Assembly: GCA_020638195.1 (NCBI GenBank)
Contig: JACKJC010000002.1
Coordinates: 186,001 to 250,000 of the forward strand
Source of the DNA: Methylobacteriaceae bacterium
GTDB taxonomy: Bacteria; Pseudomonadota; Alphaproteobacteria; Rhizobiales; Beijerinckiaceae
DNA: 64,000 bases
Direction of reading: 5' to 3'
Shown in pieces: positions 35,815-44,584 of the stretch (the first letter of the stretch is position 1; each line of letters starts with the position of its first letter). The position numbers and the translations under genes are program-made. Under the pieces are notes generated by a model. That model was not told the DNA's origin, made no database searches, and was given only the letters and a program-made list of their open reading frames with translations.

Positions 35815-36447
35815 ATGGCGGCTAACGCCGAAGCGCTGCAAACGCGGGCGCCGAATACAAAAGACCGGCTGATGGCGGCGGCGCGCGAAATCATGACCGA
35901 GCGCAACGCGGTCGAATTCTCGCTTCAAGATGTCGCGGCGCGCTCCGGTCTCAATTCCGCGCTGGTGAAGTATCATTTCGGCAACAAGGATGGCTTGCTG
36001 CTCGCCATTCTCGAACGCGACGCGGAGACGTCGCTCAAGCAGGTCGAGAAACTGCTCGCGCGCGAAATGCCGGCGACGCAGAAGCTCAGCCTGCATATGG
36101 CGGGCATTATCGAGACCTATTTTCGCAAGCCCTACATGAACCGTCTCGTGCACATGCTGGTGCACGAGCGCGGCGACGAGGCGGCGCAGCAGGTGTCGCG
36201 CTTCTTCGTCGAGCCGCTCGCCCGCTTCCAGCGGCAGATGCTGGAGGAGGGCGTGAAGAGCGGCGAGTTCAAGGAAGTCGATCCCGGCTTCTTCTATCAC
36301 GCCGTAGGCAGCGCCTGCGACGCGCTCTTTCGCTGGCATCCGGAATCGCGTCGCATCTGGGGCGTGGCGACGATCAACGACGCGCAGCGCCGCCGCTACG
36401 CGGATTTCGTCGTCGATCTCGTGCTGAACGGACTGGTGAAGCGGTGA
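35815..36447 (+). CDS. TetR/AcrR-family transcriptional regulator
   Basis: The 210-residue protein has an N-terminal helix-turn-helix (FSLQDVAARSGLNSALVKYHFGNKDGLL, in two overlapping parts around residues 38-66) and a C-terminal ligand domain. The start follows GGGAGGAA. TetR proteins in beta-oxidation islands usually repress until an acyl-CoA binds; that is likely here, given the flanking dehydrogenase and acyl-CoA ligase genes. The ligand is unknown. Confidence 0.92.
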   Translation: MAANAEALQTRAPNTKDRLMAAAREIMTERNAVEFSLQDVAARSGLNSALVKYHFGNKDGLLLAILERDAETSLKQVEKLLAREMPATQKLSLHMAGIIETYFRKPYMNRLVHMLVHERGDEAAQQVSRFFVEPLARFQRQMLEEGVKSGEFKEVDPGFFYHAVGSACDALFRWHPESRRIWGVATINDAQRRRYADFVVDLVLNGLVKR

Positions 36448-36454
36448 TGACACA

Positions 36455-36579
36455 CCCCACCGTCATGGTCGGGCTTGACCCGGCCATCCACGCGGTGGGT
36501 CGGTAAAGCGGTGCAATCGCTTCGCAGCAATCGCGCAACGGCGCGGCGTGGATGCCCGGGACAAGCCCGGGCACGACGT
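36455..36579. repeat. Intergenic repeat family C (single copy)
   Basis: Inverted halves: CCGTCATGGTCGGGCTTGAC and CCATCCACGCG, a loop region, then GCGTGGATGCCCGGGACAAG and GCCCGGGCACGACG. The second half holds a perfect GCCCGGG/CCCGGGC hairpin. It lies between the tetR-type gene and the acyl-CoA ligase gene. It resembles a widespread rhizobial intergenic element. Confidence 0.7.
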
Positions 36580-36603
36580 AAAATAACACACAGAGGAAAC
36601 CCG

Positions 36604-38142
36604 ATGTTCCACCCTTACCACCACGCCAAGACGAATCCCGACAAGGTCGCCGTCGTCATGGCCGGCTCCGGCGAGACGATCACTTACCGTCAGCTCGACG
36701 AGCGCTCGAACCAGGGCGCGCAGCTCTTCCGTGCGCTCGGCCTGAGGCGCGGCGATTCGATCGCGCTGTTTCTGGAAAATCATCCGCGCTACTTCGAGAT
36801 CTGCTGGGCGGCGCAGCGCGCTGGGCTCTACTACACGTGCATCTCATCTGCACTGACGGCGGGCGAGGTGGAATATATCGTGCGCGATTGCGGCGCGAAG
36901 CTGTTCATCACTTCGAAGGCGAAGGCGGGCGAAGCGGAAAAGCTCGCGCCCAAGATCGCCGATCTGAAACTCTTCTCTCTCGACAGCGCCTGGGGCGCTT
37001 ATGCGAGCTTCGAGGAAGCGCGCGCGAAACTGCCGGCGACGCCGATCGCGGATGAAGCGCCCGGCGTCGACATGCTCTATTCCTCGGGCACGACCGGGCG
37101 GCCGAAGGGCGTGCGCGTCGAGTTGAAGGACGAGCCGATCGACGCCGCCAATTCGCTGGTGCAGCTCGCGGCTGGCCTGTTCGGCTTCAACAAGGATACG
37201 GTCTATCTCTCGCCGGCGCCGCTCTATCACGCGGCGCCGCTGCGCTGGTGCATGACGACGATGCGGCTCGGCGGTACGGTGATCGTGATGGAAAAATTCG
37301 ATCCCGAGCGTGCGCTGGAGTTGATCGAGAAATACAAGGTCACTGCCTCACAATGGGTGCCGACGCATTTCGTGCGCATGCTGAAACTGCCCGAAGACGT
37401 GCGCATGAAATACGACCACTCGACGTTGAACTGCGCGATCCATGCGGCCGCGCCTTGCCCGGTGCAGACCAAGCAGGCGATGATCGAATGGTGGGGTCCG
37501 GTGCTGAAAGAATATTACGCGGGCAGCGAGGGCAACGGGTTCTGCTACATTTCCTCGGAGGAATGGTTGAAGAAGCCGGGCTCGGTCGGCACGGCGAAGA
37601 TCGGCGTGCTGAAGATCTGCGACGAGGAGTCCAACGAAGTCGCGACGGGCTCCGACGGCACGATCTATTTCGCCGACGGCACGCCGTTCGAATATCACAA
37701 TGATCCCGAGAAGACCGCGCAGTCGAAGAACAAGCACGGCTGGACGACGCTCGGCGATGTCGGCCATGTCGACGAGGACGGCTATCTGTTCCTCACCGAC
37801 CGCAAGGCCTTCATGATCATTTCCGGCGGCGTGAACATCTATCCGCAGGAGCTGGAAAACCTGTTGGTCACGCATCCCAAGGTGGCGGACGCCGCCGTGG
37901 TCGGCGCGCCAGACGAGGAGATGGGCGAGAAGGTGGTGGCCGTCATCCAGCCGATGAACTGGGCCGACGCCGGCGAAGACCTGCGCGCGGAACTGATGCA
38001 ATTTGCGCGTGAAAACATCTCGCATGTGAAGGCGCCGAAGCAGATCGACTTCATGGAGGAATTGCCGCGCCATCAGACCGGCAAGCTCTACAAGCGGCTC
38101 GTGCGAGATTCATACTGGGGCAAGAAGTCGACGATCGTGTAA
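36604..38142 (+). CDS. Acyl-CoA synthetase (AMP-dependent ligase)
   Basis: The 512-residue ANL-family enzyme activates a carboxylic acid with ATP and CoA. Motifs are YSSGTTGRPKGV (P-loop, about residues 158-169), GWTTLGDVGHVDEDGYLFLTD in two parts around residue 380, and the C-terminal lysine in RHQTGKLYKRL. The ATG at 36604 has an AGAGGAAAC site. It is probably the entry enzyme of the local beta-oxidation genes and may be co-expressed with the upstream tetR-type gene. Chain length or ring preference is not visible. Confidence 0.94.
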   Translation: MFHPYHHAKTNPDKVAVVMAGSGETITYRQLDERSNQGAQLFRALGLRRGDSIALFLENHPRYFEICWAAQRAGLYYTCISSALTAGEVEYIVRDCGAKLFITSKAKAGEAEKLAPKIADLKLFSLDSAWGAYASFEEARAKLPATPIADEAPGVDMLYSSGTTGRPKGVRVELKDEPIDAANSLVQLAAGLFGFNKDTVYLSPAPLYHAAPLRWCMTTMRLGGTVIVMEKFDPERALELIEKYKVTASQWVPTHFVRMLKLPEDVRMKYDHSTLNCAIHAAAPCPVQTKQAMIEWWGPVLKEYYAGSEGNGFCYISSEEWLKKPGSVGTAKIGVLKICDEESNEVATGSDGTIYFADGTPFEYHNDPEKTAQSKNKHGWTTLGDVGHVDEDGYLFLTDRKAFMIISGGVNIYPQELENLLVTHPKVADAAVVGAPDEEMGEKVVAVIQPMNWADAGEDLRAELMQFARENISHVKAPKQIDFMEELPRHQTGKLYKRLVRDSYWGKKSTIV

Positions 38143-38157
38143 CGCACCGACAGCCCG

Positions 38158-39012
38158 TCAATGATGATGGTGGGCCGACAATTCGTGCGCGTGGGAGCGC
38201 CTCTCGAGGCCGCCCTCGGCGATCCACTTTCGGGTCGTTTCCGTGGCGCGCGCGATGAGTTGCGGCGCGGCCGAGAAATTGTAGGGTGAGACGTCGAGCG
38301 GGCACAGGGCCGGCGCCATATGCACGTCGATCGTGTGCGGCAGGGCTTCGAGCTCCTGCATCAATTGCCAGGCGATCAGCAGCGTGACGGCGTGCAGGGT
38401 GCGGCCGATCACGCCCTTCGGCGGCCCGTCGAGCGCGCAGGCATAGCCTGTCGGCAGAACGACGATCCGCGTCGCGCCGAGTTCGACGGCGAGGCGTAGC
38501 GGCGTGTTGGCGGCGATCGCGCCGTCCATGAGATGACGGCCGCCGATCGGCACGGTGGGGAATACGCCGGGTATGGCGGCGCTCGCGAGGATCGCGTCGA
38601 CGACCGGGCCGTTCGACAGCCGCACGCTCATGCCCTGCTGATCCGTCGCCATGATGTGCAGGGGAAGGCGCGCGTCTTCGAAATTCGCAAATTCGAGATG
38701 GGTCTCGATCATGCGCCTGAGGCCAGTGGGTTCCACGATATAGTCTGGGTGGCGCAGCAGTCCGAGGACGCGCGAAACGGACATGGGGAAAATGTCGGCG
38801 CGCTTCAGGCCGGACCAGATACGCGCGAGACGCGCGACGCCGTCGAGATCGGGAGCGCCGGCGAAATAGGCGGCGTTGATGGCGCCAGCCGAAGCGCCGA
38901 CCACGAAATCCGGGCTGCAACCGGCTTCGAGCAGGGCGCGGAGCATGCCGACCTGGACGGCGCCGAGACTGCCGCCGCCTGCGAATACGAATCCCGTCGG
39001 CCCCTTGCTCAT
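38158..39012 (-). CDS. Patatin-like phospholipase
   Basis: The 284-residue protein has the patatin signatures: oxyanion loop GGGSLG (residues 12-17), nucleophile S41 in GASAG, and catalytic D163 in DGAIAAN. No signal peptide is present, so it probably acts in the cytoplasm on membrane lipids or acyl esters. The C-terminus ends in a His-rich tail (SHAHELSAHHHH), which might bind metal. It is convergent with the acyl-CoA ligase gene (15-bp gap) and could release fatty acids for it. Confidence 0.9.
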   Translation of the reverse strand: MSKGPTGFVFAGGGSLGAVQVGMLRALLEAGCSPDFVVGASAGAINAAYFAGAPDLDGVARLARIWSGLKRADIFPMSVSRVLGLLRHPDYIVEPTGLRRMIETHLEFANFEDARLPLHIMATDQQGMSVRLSNGPVVDAILASAAIPGVFPTVPIGGRHLMDGAIAANTPLRLAVELGATRIVVLPTGYACALDGPPKGVIGRTLHAVTLLIAWQLMQELEALPHTIDVHMAPALCPLDVSPYNFSAAPQLIARATETTRKWIAEGGLERRSHAHELSAHHHH

Positions 39013-39112
39013 GAGTCCGGTCCGCGCTGCGTTTGCGATCGTGCGTCCCGATCAATCCATCGATCGACGATCCTGTTCGCAAACGCCGTGGCGGCGCAAT
39101 CCCCTCGGGCGC

Positions 39113-39880
39113 TTATGACGCGATCGTGACCCCGCCGTCGGCGACGACGATCTGGCCGGTCATGAATGTCGCGGCCTTCGACGCGAGAAAGGCGACGATG
39201 CCGCCGATCTCCTCAGGCTCGCCGATGCGGCGCAGCGGGCTGGTGCGGGTGCGCTTTTCGAGGAATTCCGGATTCTCCCACAAAGCTTTCGCGAAGTCGG
39301 TCTTCACCAGGCCCGGCGCGATGCAATTTGCGCGGACGTTCTTGGGACCCCATTCGACCGCGAGATTGCGCGCGAGCGCGAAATCGGCGGCCTTGGAGAT
39401 TCCGTAGACGCCGAGCACGTCCGTGCCGCGGATGCCGCCGATCGAGGAGACGATGATGATCGCGCCGCCGCCCTGTTTGGCCATGACCGGCGCGCAGAGG
39501 TTGGAGAGCCAGATGTTGCTCTTCACGTTCGAGCCCATCACCTTGTCGAAGGCCTCGTCCGGCAGTTCGCTCAAGGGGCCGTAGACCGGATTGACGGCGG
39601 CGTTGCAGACCAGCGTGTCGATGCGGCCCCACTTGTCGAGCGTGCCCTTCACGAGGGCCTCGACGTCCTGCTTGCGCGAGATGTTGCAGGGAATGACGAT
39701 CGCCTCGCCGCCCTTGTCGCGAATGCCCTTGGCGACCTCCTCGCAGGCGTCGGCCTTGCGCGAGGAGACGACCACTTTGGCGCCCATCTGCGCCATGATT
39801 TCTGCGGCCGCCTTGCCAATGCCGCGGGACGAGCCAGTGACGATGGCAACCTGACCGGTGAGATCGAAGGGGTGGGTCAT
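39113..39880 (-). CDS. SDR-family oxidoreductase
   Basis: The 255-residue classical short-chain dehydrogenase has TGSSRGIGKA (nucleotide binding), NAAVNP, catalytic Ser in IIIVSSIGG, and YGISK (YxxxK). It probably oxidises a 3-hydroxyacyl-CoA or related alcohol, given the dehydrogenase genes on both sides. Length is normal. The 150-bp 5' gap is filled by a family A repeat. Confidence 0.92.
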   Translation of the reverse strand: MTHPFDLTGQVAIVTGSSRGIGKAAAEIMAQMGAKVVVSSRKADACEEVAKGIRDKGGEAIVIPCNISRKQDVEALVKGTLDKWGRIDTLVCNAAVNPVYGPLSELPDEAFDKVMGSNVKSNIWLSNLCAPVMAKQGGGAIIIVSSIGGIRGTDVLGVYGISKAADFALARNLAVEWGPKNVRANCIAPGLVKTDFAKALWENPEFLEKRTRTSPLRRIGEPEEIGGIVAFLASKAATFMTGQIVVADGGVTIAS

Positions 39881-39899
39881 TGAGGTGTCGATCGTTTGT

Positions 39900-40026
39900 C
39901 CCTTCTCCCCGCGCGCAGGGAGAAGGTGGCCGAAGGCCGGATGAGGGGCTGGTCGGTATGAGGAGGATTCGTCGAGCCGACTCGCCCCTCACCCCAACCC
40001 TCTCCCCGCAAGCGGGGAGAGGGGGA
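39900..40026. repeat. Intergenic repeat family A, copy 4
   Basis: Hairpin CCTTCTCCCCGCGCGCAGG with GAGAAGG, then GTGGCCGAAGGCCGGATGAG, spacer, CCCCTCACCCCAACCCTC and hairpin CTCTCCCCGC / GCGGGGAGAG. Between the SDR and a dehydrogenase gene; nearly identical core to the copy at 24491. Confidence 0.88.
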
Positions 40027-40030
40027 GAAT

Positions 40031-41179
40031 TTACGCCGCGATCAGTCCGCCCATGGCCGACAGTTTCGCGAGATGATGGTCGACGTCGCCGAACAGCGTG
40101 TCGATCATCGTGCCGCGCTTGAAGTAGTGGCCGACGCGCAGCTCGTAGGTCATGCCGACGCCGCCGTGCAGCTGGATCGACTGCTGGCCGACGAAGCGCA
40201 GGGACTTGCCGATCTGCACCTTGGCGGCGGACATGGCGCGCGCGCGTTCGGCCGCATCGTTCTCGCTCGCCATCATCGTCGCGAAATAGGTGATGGAGCG
40301 TGATTGTTCGAGGAAGACGAACATTTCAACGGCGCGATGCTGCAGCGACTGGAACGAGCCGATGGTGACGCCGAACTGTTTGCGGGTCTTGAGATATTCG
40401 ACCGTGTCGGCATGCGCGACGCCCATGCCGCCGACAGCTTCGGCGCATAGTGCGGCCATGGCCTCGTGCACGACGCGCTCGATAACCGGAAAGGCCTTGC
40501 CGGGTTCGCCGAGAACGTGGCCTGCCTCGACCTTGACTTTCGATAGCGAGATTTCGGCCGAACGCGTCGCGTCCTGGTTCCAGAAGCCGCGGCGCGAGAC
40601 GCCGGGCGCACGCGCGTCGACCAGGAAGAGCCCGATGCCGTCTTCGTCGCGGTCGCCGCCGGAGACGCGCGCGCTGACAATGAGCCAGTCGGCGGCGTCG
40701 CCGTTCAGCACGAGCGATTTTTCACCGTCGAGGATATAGCCGTCGCCGTCCTTCGTCGCCTTGGTCGTAACGCAGGCGAGGTTGTAGCGCGCGGCGCGCT
40801 CGTGATGGGCCAGAGCGAAAATCTTCTCGCCGCCCGCGATCATCGGCACGAGTTCGGCGCGCTGCGCGTCGTTCGCGGCGTGGCGGATGATGCCTCCCGA
40901 CAGAACGACGGTCGCCATATACGGCTCGACCGCGAGCGCGCGTCCCAGTGATTCCATCACGATCATCGTCTCGACGGGGCCGCCGCCGAAGCCGCCGTCG
41001 GCTTCCGCGAAGGGCAGGGCGAGCAGGCCGAGTTCGGCGAACTGGCCCCACATTTCGCGGGAGAAGCCGTGCTCGTTCTTGAGATAGGCCTTGCGCTTGT
41101 CGAAGTCGTACTTGTCCGCGACCAGGCGGTCGACGGAGTCCTTGAGCATGCGCTGTTCTTCGGAGAGATCGAAGTCCAT
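40031..41179 (-). CDS. Acyl-CoA dehydrogenase, small subunit (PimD-like)
   Basis: The 382-residue protein begins MDFDLSEEQRMLKDSVDRLV and carries RKQFGVTIGSFQSLQHRAVE and QLHGGVGMTYELRVGHYFKR. From memory this resembles PimD, the small pimeloyl-CoA dehydrogenase subunit of Rhodopseudomonas palustris. It lies downstream of a PimC-like large-subunit gene, 126 bp away across a family D repeat. The pair would oxidise dicarboxylyl- or long-chain acyl-CoAs; exact substrate is inferred only. Confidence 0.9.
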   Translation of the reverse strand: MDFDLSEEQRMLKDSVDRLVADKYDFDKRKAYLKNEHGFSREMWGQFAELGLLALPFAEADGGFGGGPVETMIVMESLGRALAVEPYMATVVLSGGIIRHAANDAQRAELVPMIAGGEKIFALAHHERAARYNLACVTTKATKDGDGYILDGEKSLVLNGDAADWLIVSARVSGGDRDEDGIGLFLVDARAPGVSRRGFWNQDATRSAEISLSKVKVEAGHVLGEPGKAFPVIERVVHEAMAALCAEAVGGMGVAHADTVEYLKTRKQFGVTIGSFQSLQHRAVEMFVFLEQSRSITYFATMMASENDAAERARAMSAAKVQIGKSLRFVGQQSIQLHGGVGMTYELRVGHYFKRGTMIDTLFGDVDHHLAKLSAMGGLIAA

Positions 41180-41208
41180 GTGTGTTCAACCTTGACTGAT
41201 TTGCGTCT

Positions 41209-41288
41209 TTGCGAGGTACGCAGCCACGAAGCAATCCATCCGCGCGTCCAGGTCAGGGGATGGATTGCTTCGCTGCGCTCGCAATGAC
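41209..41288. repeat. Intergenic repeat family D (single copy)
   Basis: Inverted repeat of TTTGCGAG, CGAAGCAATCCATCC and their complements GGATGGATTGCTTCG, CTCGCAATGACG around a short centre. Elements ending CGCAATGACG are common between rhizobial genes. It separates the two PimDC-like genes. Confidence 0.75.
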
Positions 41289-41305
41289 GGTTTCGTTGCG
41301 AATGA

Positions 41306-42505
41306 TCAAAGGCCCAGAATGGCCTTGGCGATGATGTTCTTCTGAATCTCGTTCGAGCCGCCGTAGATCGACACCTTGCGGTAGTTGAAATAGGCGGGCG
41401 CGAGCGGCGAGGCCCATTCGGGTCCGACCGGCGGCTCGTTCCAGCCGTCGTGCGTCTCCTGGCGATAGGGCGCGATGTAGGGGCCGGCGACCTCGAGCGC
41501 GAGCTCGGTGATCTGCTGCTGGATTTCCGAACCCTTGATCTTGAGGATCGAGGAGGCGGGATCCGGCTTGCCTTTTTCACGCGTCCGCTCTGCCGCAACC
41601 ACACGCAGCTGCGTCATCTCGAGCGCCTTCAGCTCCACTTCGATCGACGCGAGCTTTTCGCGGAAACGCTGGTTCTCGATCAGCGGCATGTCGCCATCGA
41701 GTTCGGCGGTCGCGAGCTGCTTGATGCGGCGGATGCGCTCCTTCGAGGCGCCGACGCGCGCAATGCCCACGCGCTCGTTGCCGAGCAGGAACTTCGCATA
41801 GTCCCAGCCCTTGTTCTCCTTGCCGACGAGATTCTCGACCGGCACTTTGACATCGTCAAAGAAGACCTCGTTGACCTCGTGGCCGCCCTCGATCGTGATG
41901 ATCGGCTTGACCGTGATGCCCGGCGACTTCATGTCGATCAGAAGGAAGGAAATGCCTTCCTGCTTCTTGGCGTTGGGGTCGGTGCGCACGAGCATGAAGA
42001 TCATGTCGCCGTGCTGGCCGAGCGTCGTCCAGGTCTTCTGGCCGTTGACGATGTAGAAGTCGCCTTCACGCTTGGCGGTGGTGCGCAAGCCTGCGAGATC
42101 GGAGCCCGCGCCCGGTTCCGAAAAGCCCTGCGACCACCAGGTGTCGAGATTGGCGATTGCCGGCAGGTATTTCTTCTTCTGCTCCTCCGAGCCGAAGGTG
42201 TAGATGACCGGGCCGACCATGCTGACGCCGAAGGCGAGCATCTGCGGCGCGGGAGCGAGCATCTGTTCCTCGAGGAAAATGTACTGCTGCACGGGCGTCC
42301 AGCCGGTGCCGCCGTATTCGACCGGCCAGTGCGGCACGGCCCATCCTTTCTTGTTGAGGATGCGCGTCCAGCGGATCATGTCTTCCTTGCTGGCGTGCAT
42401 GCCGGCGACGAGCTTGTCGCGGATATCCTTCGGCAGGTTTTCCTTGAAGAAGGTTCGCACTTCGTCACGGAAGGCGATTTCCTCCGGCGTGAAACTGAGG
42501 TCCAT
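41306..42505 (-). CDS. Acyl-CoA dehydrogenase, large subunit (PimC-like)
   Basis: The 399-residue flavoprotein begins MDLSFTPEEIAFRDEVRTFF and has QGFSEPGAGSDLAGLRTTA, KTWTTLGQHGDM and YGGSNEIQKNIIAKAILGL. From memory the start and central IFLEEQMLAPAPQMLAFGVS resemble PimC of Rhodopseudomonas palustris. It should be the catalytic partner of the PimD-like gene downstream. It is the first gene of a minus-strand group and its promoter lies in the large gap before the liv operon. Confidence 0.92.
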   Translation of the reverse strand: MDLSFTPEEIAFRDEVRTFFKENLPKDIRDKLVAGMHASKEDMIRWTRILNKKGWAVPHWPVEYGGTGWTPVQQYIFLEEQMLAPAPQMLAFGVSMVGPVIYTFGSEEQKKKYLPAIANLDTWWSQGFSEPGAGSDLAGLRTTAKREGDFYIVNGQKTWTTLGQHGDMIFMLVRTDPNAKKQEGISFLLIDMKSPGITVKPIITIEGGHEVNEVFFDDVKVPVENLVGKENKGWDYAKFLLGNERVGIARVGASKERIRRIKQLATAELDGDMPLIENQRFREKLASIEVELKALEMTQLRVVAAERTREKGKPDPASSILKIKGSEIQQQITELALEVAGPYIAPYRQETHDGWNEPPVGPEWASPLAPAYFNYRKVSIYGGSNEIQKNIIAKAILGL

Positions 42506-43073
42506 GTTCAGCCTCTTGGTTGGTTGTGTCGTGATGATCTCTTGGTTTCACGCTGAACGCCATTCAGGCGCCGACGCGATTTTCCGGCGCAGCGTCTGCT
42601 CGCGCCGGGGCGAACTCCCGCGTCCCGTCGAACGGCCCGGTTCGGCATGCGGAATGCATGAGACGGATCGAAGCGATTTTTCCACACCCTGTCGCGCTGT
42701 CGACCATCGTGGCGTCGCGATCGCCCGCAAAGGGCCGTTTCAGCGCGAATGTCCGACAATTTTGCAACGCATTTCCCACTTTATCGTTTGACCGAGACGC
42801 TAGTTTGTGATCGATTTCAAGTCAACGAGAACGCGGCGAAAGTCGCGCGTCGATTTCGCAACTGCGAACAGCGTTTCGGGCTGCGAAATTGACGAACGGG
42901 GAATGAGTCAAGGCGTCGCGCATCGCTGTTCCGCACGGAATGGTTCGCGCAAAGAACGCCGGCGGGAAACGCGGACAGAGGGTAGGAAGCCTGATGATTT
43001 CAGTTGTCGAAGCAGGGCGCAGCGGGACGGCTTGCGCGCCCGACGCGCGCCGCGCGAAATCGGGAGACCATAC
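42506..43073. other. 568-bp intergenic region, divergent promoters
   Basis: No convincing gene was found here. The stretch around 42755-42835 is relatively AT-rich (for example ATTTTGC, TTTATCG, CTAGTTTGTG) and is the most likely place for promoters of the PimC-like gene and the liv operon. An open frame that extends livG upstream from 42807 is Arg-rich and not family-like, so it is not counted as coding. A GGGAGA ribosome site precedes livG at 43062. Confidence 0.6.
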
Positions 43074-43862
43074 ATGAGTAGTGGGGCAGGCGGGGCGCCG
43101 CTTCTGGAAGTGCGCGATGTCGCTGTGCGATTCGACGGCATCGTCGCGCTCGACGGCGTGTCCTTTAAATTGCAGAAGGGGCAGGTGCTGGGGCTGATCG
43201 GTCCGAACGGCGCCGGCAAGACCACGATGTTCAACTGCCTGAGCCGGCTCTACACGCCGACCGAGGGCGACGTGCTGTTCGAGGGGCAGAGCATTCTGCC
43301 GCGGCCCGCGCACGAAATGGCGGCGATCGGCATCGGGCGCACGTTCCAGAACGTCGCGCTGTTCTCGCGCCTCACGGTTCGCGAGAACGTGCTGATCGGC
43401 GGCCACTCGCACACGACCAGCAATTTCTTCAACGATTCGCTGCGGCTTCCGGGTTCGCGCTCGGTCGAGCGCGGTCTGGAAAAAACCGCGCAGGAGCTGA
43501 TCGACTATCTGCATCTCGGCGATGTGGCCGACCGTCCGGTGGCAGGCCTGCCGTTCGGTACGCAGAAGCGCGTCGAGCTCGCACGCGCGCTCGCGGCTTC
43601 GCCGAAGCTGCTGCTGCTCGACGAGCCGGCTGGCGGCCTCAACCACGACGAGGTGCACGAACTCGGGCGTCTGGTGCAGCAGATCCGCGACGACCGCAAT
43701 GTGACCGTGTTGCTGGTCGAGCATCACATGGGCCTCGTCATGTCGATTTCCGACAATGTCGTCGCTCTCAATTTCGGCAAGAAGATCGCGGAGGGCGCGC
43801 CCGACGTGGTGCGCAAGGACCCCGAACTGATCCGCGCCTATCTCGGCGGAGAAGCCGCATGA
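43074..43862 (+). CDS. livG: Branched-chain-type ABC importer ATPase LivG
   Basis: The 262-residue ATPase has Walker A GPNGAGKTT, a signature loop LPFGTQKRVELARAL, Walker B LLLLDEP and the switch His in LLVEHHM. The C-terminal tail ending YLGGEAA is typical of LivG. It energises import of branched-chain amino acids or, in many alphaproteobacteria, of carboxylic acids. The ATG at 43074 follows CGGGAGACC. Its 3' end overlaps livF by 4 bp. Confidence 0.93.
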   Translation: MSSGAGGAPLLEVRDVAVRFDGIVALDGVSFKLQKGQVLGLIGPNGAGKTTMFNCLSRLYTPTEGDVLFEGQSILPRPAHEMAAIGIGRTFQNVALFSRLTVRENVLIGGHSHTTSNFFNDSLRLPGSRSVERGLEKTAQELIDYLHLGDVADRPVAGLPFGTQKRVELARALAASPKLLLLDEPAGGLNHDEVHELGRLVQQIRDDRNVTVLLVEHHMGLVMSISDNVVALNFGKKIAEGAPDVVRKDPELIRAYLGGEAA

Positions 43863-44572
43863 CCAAGCTGCTCGAAGTCAAGGGCCTCACGGCCGGCTAT
43901 GGTCAGGTGCGCGTGTTGCACGGGCTGGATTTCAGCCTGGACGAAGGCGGCGTCACCACGCTGCTCGGCGCCAACGGCGCCGGCAAGACGACCACGTTGC
44001 GCGCGATCTGCGGCATGGTGAAGGCGGGCGGGGAAATCCTGTTCGAAGGCAAGAATATTCTCGGCAAGTCGACCGAGGATGTCGCGCGGCTCGGCGTCGC
44101 GCACATCCCGGAGGGGCGTGGTACTTTCACGCGCATGACGACCGAGGAGAACCTGCTTCTCGGCGCCATCAGCCGCAAGGATCAGAAGAACGTCCAGAAA
44201 GACATCGACAAGATGTACGACCACTTTCCGCGTCTGAAGCAGCGGCGTCTGCAGCAGGCGGGAACGCTGTCGGGTGGCGAGCAACAGATGCTGGCGATCG
44301 CGCGCGCGCTGATGCTGCGGCCGCGGCTGATGCTGCTGGACGAACCGTCCTTCGGTCTCGCGCCCCTCGTCGTGAAGGAGATGTTCGAGATCCTCACCGC
44401 GCTGAACAAGGAAGAGAACGCGTCAATGCTCATCGTCGAGCAGAACGCGGCGCTCGCGCTCGGCATCGCGGATGACGCCTATCTCCTCGAAACCGGCTCG
44501 ATCGTCATGTCGGGCCCCGCGAAACAGATCGGAGCGGACGAGAACGTTCGTCGCTCCTACCTCGGTTATTGA
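43859..44572 (+). CDS. livF: Branched-chain-type ABC importer ATPase LivF
   Basis: The 237-residue second ATPase has GANGAGKTT, LSGGEQQMLAIARAL, LMLLDEPSFGLAP and ends RRSYLGY, the LivF pattern. It pairs with LivG in the nucleotide-binding heterodimer. The ATGA overlap with livG and the 12-bp spacing to livH show a compact operon. Confidence 0.93.
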   Translation: MTKLLEVKGLTAGYGQVRVLHGLDFSLDEGGVTTLLGANGAGKTTTLRAICGMVKAGGEILFEGKNILGKSTEDVARLGVAHIPEGRGTFTRMTTEENLLLGAISRKDQKNVQKDIDKMYDHFPRLKQRRLQQAGTLSGGEQQMLAIARALMLRPRLMLLDEPSFGLAPLVVKEMFEILTALNKEENASMLIVEQNAALALGIADDAYLLETGSIVMSGPAKQIGADENVRRSYLGY

Positions 44573-44584
44573 GGAGTCTCTGGT

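Noticed and set aside
24491..40026. Repeated hairpin blocks as a possible CRISPR array
   Set aside because: Copies are kilobases apart, each is internally inverted, and there are no regular spacers or cas genes.
42807..43073. 89-codon upstream extension of livG
   Set aside because: Arg-rich, not family-like, and a good ribosome site precedes the internal ATG at 43074.
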